Virus record (IMG/VR): IMGVR_UViG_3300010401_000039
Span: 1 to 59,731 of that record
Length of the DNA stretch: 59,731 bases
Source of the DNA: a virus
Direction: 5' to 3' (one strand)
The position numbers were made by a program, and so were the translations under genes. Each line of letters starts with the position of its first letter. Positions within the stretch are counted from its first letter, which is position 1. A model generated the notes under the pieces. It did not search any database, had not been told where the DNA came from, and saw only the letters and a program-made list of their open reading frames with translations. Shown here piece by piece: positions 54,412 through 59,731 of the stretch.

Positions 54412-57150
54412 ATGAAACGCCTGTTCGCAGTCATCATCACGGCCCTCGCAGCATTGCCCCTCGTCGCAGCCAACTTCGACAACGCCTTTACGACAAACCG
54501 ATTCACAAATGCGTTTTATGAAGCGACTACCGGGCGATTGACGTTGGGCACGCCCACAACGGCTGGACCTGCGCTTCTGACGCTGGGTGGGTCGCTGGGC
54601 AGAACCAACGGCCTCTACATCGGCACCGGCACAATTGGTAACGGCAACAATCTGCAACTCTGGCAAACCAATGGCGAGAGCTTCCTGTCGTTTGGCAAAT
54701 CGGTCGGCGCTTATAGCTTCAGCCTCTACGATAACTTTACGCAAGTGCCGTTGCTCAAGTTGCGCGGCAGCGGCATCGCCGACCTGACAGGCAACTGGCG
54801 TCCGCTAAATGTCGGGCCGACGAAGCTGGTTACGACCGACGCGAACACCAACTTGGCGGGCGTGGCGATAACGGGCGATTCCAATGTGTTCTTCAACGGC
54901 AACGGCGCATTCAGCGCACCACCCGGCAGCGGCATCACGAACTCGGGCACCGGGACGGCAAACACGCTGGCGAAGTGGACCGGGACGAACTCGCTGGGCA
55001 ATTCGACGATTACGAACACCGCCAGCGCCATTGGCTTGGGCAACGGCTCGCTGGCTGGCACCACGCTTTCGGGTAGCTCCGACGTGGTGGCCATTGGCGA
55101 GACGGCGCTGCAAACCTCAGCTTTCACGAACAGCTCGTCGATTTTCGTTGTGGGATCGCTCGCGGATGTGGGAGCCAGCAATCTTTTTGGATTCTACGGC
55201 TTAGGCATTAGCGGCGGCGGGAACAGCCTGTTTCGAGACTCCAGTCAGCTCGTTTGGCTTGGGGATTCGCTATTCGACAGTACGACCGTGACGAACAGTT
55301 CCGATCTGATAGGCGTAGGCCATTCGGTATTCAACTCGGCGGTGATACAGACCGGCACCGACCTATTCGGGATAGGCCATTTCGCCCTTTCAAGCTCGGT
55401 CATCACCAACTCACAGGACATTTATGGATTCGGCTACGGGCCTCTGTTTGCCGCCAAAGTCACGAACAGTTCGCAGATTTACGGCTATGGCGATTCGGCC
55501 TTGGACCACGCAAAGGTGAGCGGCTCGTCTGAAGTTTACGCTTATGGCGATGGTGCGCTGGAAACATCAACGCTGACGAACGTGTCGGACATCTACGCCT
55601 TTGGGACCAGCGCCGGTAGCGCATTGAGCCTGAGCGGCAAGTCCCACATCTTCATGCTCGGCAGCGGTGCGCTGGCGACCAACAGCAATGATTACGTGTT
55701 CGGAAACAGCGCCTACAACTATTTCTTCCCTGGCGCCTCGGCGAGATTTGCCGCAACCCCAACTGTGAACGGGGTTCCGGTGCTGACCAATGCGAGCGGC
55801 ACAACCGTATCGGTAAACGGCACCAACGTGACGACGCCGAACTTCACCAACACGGCGACGGTCACACTAGCCGTCAGCGGCAGCAATATTCTGGCGACGG
55901 CGATTGTCCCGGCAGGCACTGCCAGCGCCAGCGGCACTGCGAACACAGTCGCCAAGTTCACGAGCAGCACAAACCTTGGCAATTCGTCCATCACGGACAA
56001 CGGCACGACGGTCGCGTTGACCAGCGGCATCACGACGGTCGCTGGCACGCAGACCAACACCGCAACGGCTATCAGCCAAGTGCCATTCGTAGCTGTGGGC
56101 GCTAGCGGGCAGACCAACGATTTGATGCAGTGGATGGCAAGCGCAGGCACGAATTATTCAAAGGTCAACTCGAACGGGCAGTTCCTCCTGCAAAGAGGTA
56201 GCCAGACCAATCCTAGCCTTGGTTTCCTTGAAGATGCGGACGGCGCTGCCACCGGCTTATTTCGTCAGGCTGCCGATACGATAGGCTTCACTCTCAATGG
56301 AACCGAAAGAGTCCGCATCGCGAGTAGCGGCGCGCTGCACACTACGTTCTTCGCTGCGACTTCTGACGGTGCCTACGGGTTCACTTCAAGCACGTCGCTT
56401 GGCGGTGGGTACGATACTCAGCTAAGTCGTGATGCCGCTGCGGTGTTTCAACTGGGCGCGGATGCGGCGACGCCCGTCAACCAAGCGCTCAAGGCGGCGG
56501 ACGGCTCCGGCACCGACAAGGCAGGCGCGAACTTCACGCTCGAAGGCGGGCAAGGCACTGGCACTGGCGTAGGCGGCACATTCTACATCGCCACCGCGAA
56601 GGCCAGAACGACGGCGGCGACGGTTAATCCTTACACGAATTGGTTCAGCGTGGACGCCAATGGCGCGGTGGCAGTCAGCAATATCACCGGCACGGCGACG
56701 AGCTTGGCCGGGTTCACGTCGAGCAACACACTGGCAGGCGTTGGCATCGGCGCCGGGTTGGCGATGAGCGGGACAAACCTGACGGTAACGACGACAGGCG
56801 TGAGCACAGCAGTCACTCCGCTGGCTTATTCCGGCACGAATATCACAGGCTTCGATTGCACGACGAACAACATGAGCTATACGCTTACGTTGACGAATCA
56901 CTGTCTGTTCGGCACTTCGACGTTCACCGGGCTCCCAAACAAGACGACGAACATGTTCTTCACCGTTGGCTTTCAGCAAGACGCCACTGGAGGGTGGACT
57001 CCGAAGTTCACGAATACTGTCGTGGCTTGGGCTGACGGCAATCAACCTGTGATTCGCACAAACGCCAATGCCGTGAGCTTTGTTTATCTGCACACGCATC
57101 TTTTCACCAACAGCATGTTGGTCGGCAGCGCGAATATAGGGCTTCAATGA
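54412..57150 (+). CDS. large fibre/adhesin-like protein with Sec signal peptide and 19-residue repeats
   Basis: 912 residues from ATG. Residues 1-20 are a Sec signal peptide (MKRLFAVIITALAALPLVAA). Residues ~220-425 contain about ten imperfect 19-residue repeats of form SS-hydrophobic-Y-x-(Y/F/I)-G-(D/H)-x-A-L-x(3)-(A/S)-x-(V/L)-T-N, predicted to form a beta-solenoid as in trimeric adhesins. The C-terminal half is Thr/Ser/Gly/Asn-rich with a GFFxQ-like domain near the end. A signal peptide is rare in a phage fibre; it may be exported and surface-bound rather than a virion part. Confidence 0.65.
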   Translation: MKRLFAVIITALAALPLVAANFDNAFTTNRFTNAFYEATTGRLTLGTPTTAGPALLTLGGSLGRTNGLYIGTGTIGNGNNLQLWQTNGESFLSFGKSVGAYSFSLYDNFTQVPLLKLRGSGIADLTGNWRPLNVGPTKLVTTDANTNLAGVAITGDSNVFFNGNGAFSAPPGSGITNSGTGTANTLAKWTGTNSLGNSTITNTASAIGLGNGSLAGTTLSGSSDVVAIGETALQTSAFTNSSSIFVVGSLADVGASNLFGFYGLGISGGGNSLFRDSSQLVWLGDSLFDSTTVTNSSDLIGVGHSVFNSAVIQTGTDLFGIGHFALSSSVITNSQDIYGFGYGPLFAAKVTNSSQIYGYGDSALDHAKVSGSSEVYAYGDGALETSTLTNVSDIYAFGTSAGSALSLSGKSHIFMLGSGALATNSNDYVFGNSAYNYFFPGASARFAATPTVNGVPVLTNASGTTVSVNGTNVTTPNFTNTATVTLAVSGSNILATAIVPAGTASASGTANTVAKFTSSTNLGNSSITDNGTTVALTSGITTVAGTQTNTATAISQVPFVAVGASGQTNDLMQWMASAGTNYSKVNSNGQFLLQRGSQTNPSLGFLEDADGAATGLFRQAADTIGFTLNGTERVRIASSGALHTTFFAATSDGAYGFTSSTSLGGGYDTQLSRDAAAVFQLGADAATPVNQALKAADGSGTDKAGANFTLEGGQGTGTGVGGTFYIATAKARTTAATVNPYTNWFSVDANGAVAVSNITGTATSLAGFTSSNTLAGVGIGAGLAMSGTNLTVTTTGVSTAVTPLAYSGTNITGFDCTTNNMSYTLTLTNHCLFGTSTFTGLPNKTTNMFFTVGFQQDATGGWTPKFTNTVVAWADGNQPVIRTNANAVSFVYLHTHLFTNSMLVGSANIGLQ

Positions 57151-58010
57151 GAGCCTTCCTGTTATCGCTGTTGATCGCGTGGACGGCCAACGCCGCCTGC
57201 ACGCCGCCGCCAAACACGTATGACATCTTCGCGGATACGTGGCGCAACCAGGTGCTGGCGACCGGAACGCCGCTCAGCGCAGCCGCGTATCGCGCTGGCA
57301 CGGTGTTCATGCAACAAACCGGATGGTGGGGCGTGCGGCCTTACCTGAAGCGGGTGAACCTGTATCTGGGCGGCACCACCAACGCGATGCTCATACCGAT
57401 CATTCGCGACTGGTTCAGTTCGTCGGACCAGTCGGACAGCTTAGTCGCATTCGCGAGCACGGACTTTGACGAGACCCTTGGCTTGACGGGCAACACGACC
57501 TCGAAATATCTGCGTTGTAATGGCACGCCGGGACTCAACTTGAACGGTCTGACGGTCTCGACCAACTTGCATCTCTCGGCGTATGTGCGGACGAGCACCA
57601 ACGAGGCGTCATTCACGATGGGAGTGCAGACGGGCACGACCATTCCGCTGTTCTATTTGTTCGTCTCGTCAACCGGCGTGCAGACATCAACGCAGCTTGG
57701 TTCGACGGCGATTGCGGTTTACACCGACACGACGGGTGTCGGCTTCTTCGTTGCCACTCGCAGGTCTCCAACTGATCTTGCGCTTTACAAGAACGGAGTG
57801 GTGCAAGCTACTGATACGACCTCGGATACCGGCGTCATATCGTCGGTGGACATGATAGTTCATGCGCTGAACCAAGGTGGCACTCCGGCACTGTTCACGA
57901 GTCGCACCTTGAGCTTTTACGGCATTGGCCTCACCATTCCGGTGGCGTTGGAGAAGCCTTATTATGACGCGGTGCAGAACGTGCAAATTCGGATGGCACG
58001 CCAGAAGTGA
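57147..58010 (+). CDS. exported protein, concanavalin-like domain candidate
   Basis: 287 residues. Residues 1-16 are a signal peptide (MRAFLLSLLIAWTANA). The mature part is beta-rich with LSAYVRTSTNEASFTMGVQT and STAIAVYTDTTGVGFFVATR, suggesting a lectin/LamG-like sandwich. ATGA overlap with the fibre gene and GTGA with the next. Exported or virion host-interaction protein. Confidence 0.55.
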   Translation: MRAFLLSLLIAWTANAACTPPPNTYDIFADTWRNQVLATGTPLSAAAYRAGTVFMQQTGWWGVRPYLKRVNLYLGGTTNAMLIPIIRDWFSSSDQSDSLVAFASTDFDETLGLTGNTTSKYLRCNGTPGLNLNGLTVSTNLHLSAYVRTSTNEASFTMGVQTGTTIPLFYLFVSSTGVQTSTQLGSTAIAVYTDTTGVGFFVATRRSPTDLALYKNGVVQATDTTSDTGVISSVDMIVHALNQGGTPALFTSRTLSFYGIGLTIPVALEKPYYDAVQNVQIRMARQK

Positions 58011-58432
58011 GCAATAAATCTATGAAACGAATCCTTGTGTCGGTGCTGTTGTTTTCGGCTCTCGCGGCCCATGCGCAGAGTGTCAGCGTCCGCGTCACGA
58101 CCAACGACGGGTCGGTCGGCGCGACCAATACCATCAACGTGCCTGCCATCTATGTTCAAGGACTGCTCGCGCAATGGGGCGACAACTCGCGGACGAGGAC
58201 CAACGCAGGGTTGTCGGCGCTGACGTTCAACGCTTACGTGTCGCAGGAGCTTGGCGACAAGAGCGCGGAATGGAACCGGCGCGGCGGGCTGGACGCAGCA
58301 GCGGCGTTTGCGCTGACTCAGGGGCAGACTAATCTCGCGATCCCGCCCAAGATCGGTGACCTATGGGGCGGCTTCACGCAAGCGCAGCGCACCAACGCCA
58401 TCTTATTCATTGTGACGGCGGGGCCATTTTGA
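58007..58432 (+). CDS. small exported protein
   Basis: 141 residues from GTG overlapping the upstream stop (an ATG five codons in is the alternative start). Signal peptide near residues 6-24 (KRILVSVLLFSALAAHAQS), then beta-rich SVRVTTNDGSVGATNTINVP and a helical part. Unknown function. Confidence 0.55.
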   Translation: MSNKSMKRILVSVLLFSALAAHAQSVSVRVTTNDGSVGATNTINVPAIYVQGLLAQWGDNSRTRTNAGLSALTFNAYVSQELGDKSAEWNRRGGLDAAAAFALTQGQTNLAIPPKIGDLWGGFTQAQRTNAILFIVTAGPF

Positions 58433-58551
58433 CCTTCCTCGATTACCTTCGGTCGATGTGGTGCTGGGTCGCTGGACATCGTTTTGTCGAGCGCCCTGAC
58501 GGGATGCGATTTTGCACCAGATGCCGTCGCCATGTGCTTTTGGTCCGCTAA
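58429..58551 (+). CDS. small Cys-pair protein (40 aa)
   Basis: 40 residues from TTG overlapping the upstream stop (TTGA). MTFLDYLRSMWCWVAGHRFV then FCTRCRRHVLLVR, one CxxC and an upstream Cys/His pair. A zinc-knuckle-like layout. Weak start, so moderate confidence. Confidence 0.45.
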   Translation: MTFLDYLRSMWCWVAGHRFVERPDGMRFCTRCRRHVLLVR

Positions 58552-58560
58552 AAGCATCTG

Positions 58561-58589
58561 TTGACGGCAGCGCAGGCGGGGCGGACACT
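58561..58589 (+). promoter_or_regulatory. candidate promoter of the holin-like gene
   Basis: TTGACG (58561-58566), 17-nt spacer, weak GACACT (58584-58589), six bases, ATG at 58596; leaderless geometry again. Confidence 0.35.
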
Positions 58590-58595
58590 TGCGGC

Positions 58596-58772
58596 ATGAA
58601 CGAACAAGCCACGTCAGCCATCAGAAGCGTCTTAAAGCTGGTCGGCGGTGCCCTGATAACCAAGGGTTATACCGACAACTCGACGCTGGAAATCATCATC
58701 GCCGGGATCATTGCGGCGGTAGGCGTCGGCTGGTCGATTCTTCATCATTCGACGACCAAGCCAACGTCGTAA
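58596..58772 (+). CDS. holin-like small membrane protein
   Basis: 58 residues. Helices at ~10-26 (SVLKLVGGALITKGYTDN region) and ~33-52 (LEIIIAGIIAAVGVGWSILH). The GGALxxKGYxD motif and short charged tail are those of small phage holins of the BhlA/HP1-like size class. A holin makes membrane holes at lysis; no endolysin gene was found in the window. Located two genes before the surface protein. Confidence 0.6.
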   Translation: MNEQATSAIRSVLKLVGGALITKGYTDNSTLEIIIAGIIAAVGVGWSILHHSTTKPTS

Positions 58773-58775
58773 AGC

Positions 58776-59135
58776 GTGCGTCACGCGGTTTATTTCTATT
58801 ACCCGAATGACGAGCTTGTTCTCTACATCGCCATCATCAGCCCGGATAACAAGGTGCGATTCTTCACCGAGGCGGGCACGGAGGCGGTCAGCACGGCCAT
58901 TCCGCTGGAGAAGGCGCTTCGCAACGGGCGCTTCGTGCAGCTTGGAGTCACCAACCGCCGGTCGCAGTGCAGCAAGTTCAACTTGGAACGAGGCAGCGAA
59001 CGGGATCAGTTGCCGCCCGAGTTCATCAACGGACGGCGCACTGTCCAACCGTATTTTGATCCGAACGGCAACAACGGCCTGGGTTGCTGGTGCAGCCATG
59101 CAACGAACGGCAACGGCCACACGAAAGTCAACGGC
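58776..59135 (+). CDS. hypothetical protein reading in frame into the next gene
   Basis: 120 codons from GTG: VRHAVYFYYPNDELVLYIAI, DNKVRFFTEAGTEAVSTAIP, FDPNGNNGLGCWCSHAT. The composition is protein-like, but there is no stop before ATG 59136, so the frame runs into the signal-peptide protein and out of the window. Either one long protein with an internal hydrophobic segment, or two genes whose separating stop is missing. Confidence 0.4.
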
Positions 59136-59731
59136 ATGAAAAAAACAACACTTCTGTTTCTGGCCCTGCTCTGGTCGCTGGGCGTCAACGCCGCGAACAC
59201 GAACCTCGTCTGGAACACGAGCGCAGGCGCACTCAGCTACACCGTTTACTCGTCGGTTGGCACTGCGCCATTTGCGCCCATCCTGAATCTCACCGGGAAC
59301 ACCGCGTCGGTGCCGGTGAACGCTACGCTGGTGACGCGCTTCTACGTGACGGCGGTGAATACGGTCGGCGAGAGCGGCCCCAGCAACACGGTGACGAACC
59401 AGCCGGGGCCGGTGCCGCCGAGCGGTCCGGTCATTACGATGGTCGCGCCGGGCCTCTCGACGACCAACGTGGCGATAGGACAAAGCGTCAACATCACGGC
59501 GCTGATACAGAACACGGGCGATGCAGACTTCGTGGCGGTGGACGGCGCACTGACGCTGTTGCCGCCCGGTGCGACGCGGGATAGCGGGCCCTATATCCAC
59601 GTAGTTATCCTTCAACCACCGCTGGTGGTCGCAGCCAAGAGCAGCGCAGCCATCACGGGCACTTGGACGGCCACGACGGGCGTCGCGACGGGCATCTACA
59701 CGGCGTACATGGTCGTCAAGAGCAGCGCCGG
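59136..59731 (+). CDS. exported FN3/CARDB-like surface protein, 3' end outside window
   Basis: Starts MKKTTLLFLALLWSLGVNAA, a clear signal peptide. A fibronectin-like domain follows (NLVWNTSAGALSYTVYSSVG ... YVTAVNTVGESGPSN), then the IGQSVNITALIQNTGDADF domain also seen at the left edge. The last 268 bases match the first 268 at about 82% identity without gaps. Likely host-interaction protein; paralogue of the left-edge gene. Confidence 0.7.
   Translation, partial: MKKTTLLFLALLWSLGVNAANTNLVWNTSAGALSYTVYSSVGTAPFAPILNLTGNTASVPVNATLVTRFYVTAVNTVGESGPSNTVTNQPGPVPPSGPVITMVAPGLSTTNVAIGQSVNITALIQNTGDADFVAVDGALTLLPPGATRDSGPYIHVVILQPPLVVAAKSSAAITGTWTATTGVATGIYTAYMVVKSSA
59464..59731 (+). repeat. right-edge segment ~82% identical to positions 1-268
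   Basis: Gap-free alignment with a constant offset of 59463. Differences are spread, many at third codon positions, so it is a diverged gene paralogy rather than an exact terminal repeat or assembly overlap. Joining the two window ends directly would not keep the frame. Confidence 0.7.

Noticed and set aside
1-59731. CRISPR arrays or anti-CRISPR cluster
   Set aside because: No regularly spaced direct repeats; small genes next to HTH genes exist, but nothing specific marks them as anti-CRISPR.
1-59731. exact terminal repeat showing a closed circular genome
   Set aside because: End segments are only ~82% identical and out of frame when joined directly.

Overview
The window is almost wall-to-wall genes from a tailed double-stranded DNA bacteriophage (Caudoviricetes). 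It carries a large terminase, portal, scaffold, major capsid protein, fibre-like proteins and a phage replication module. No tape-measure or sheath gene is visible, and a 1305-residue virion protein with a C-terminal domain of the large-polyvalent-protein type is present, so a podovirus-like particle is the best guess. The host is unknown. The Thr/Asn/Gly-rich exported proteins with fibronectin-like domains have the flavour of Verrucomicrobiota or related Gram-negatives, but this is only an impression. No tRNA, CRISPR array, integrase, RNA polymerase or recognisable endolysin was found.

Layout. (1) 1-1799, rightward: end of a surface protein, then small membrane, lipoprotein and exported proteins. 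These continue the gene set at the right edge (54.4-59.7 kb). (2) 13799-1872, leftward: one long operon whose genes mostly overlap by ATGA. It starts with a small helix-turn-helix regulator, then a PD-(D/E)XK nuclease, a Sak4-like ATPase, small genes, a uracil-glycosylase/3'-5' exonuclease protein, a cytosine-5 methyltransferase, the polymerase half of a family A DNA polymerase and an HNH endonuclease. (3) 13883-15084, rightward: a RepA-like helicase ATPase followed by four TGAGACACCC iterons, a probable origin. (4) 15.5-20.8 kb, rightward: short early-type operons, four of which begin with the same kind of structured leader RNA, ending at a strong terminator. (5) 23652-21049, leftward: small zinc-binding and regulatory proteins. 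(6) 32364-24249, leftward: intein-containing terminase, a conserved hypothetical protein, a glycosyltransferase-like protein and portal, interrupted by HNH genes. (7) 32433-58.8 kb, rightward: virion proteins, four glycosyltransferase-like genes, capsid, fibre, a set of genes with Sec signal peptides, and a holin-like gene.

Expression logic. Most adjacent genes share ATGA/GTGA or are joined as stop-CCT-ATG, implying translational coupling with few Shine-Dalgarno sites. About eleven promoters of the form TTGACR - 16 to 19 nt - TANNNT lie with the -10 only 5-9 nt before the start codon, so the mRNAs are probably leaderless. Four other promoters instead drive a 93-118 nt leader with a conserved, covarying pseudoknot-like fold that ends 8-14 nt before the start codon.

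The strongest candidates for something new are: the four-copy leader RNA family with its operator-like TGTCAA-N9-TTGACA; a nuclease gene nested out of frame inside a continuous terminase intein; and a family A polymerase split in two around a DNA methyltransferase. At least eight homing-type endonuclease genes are present.
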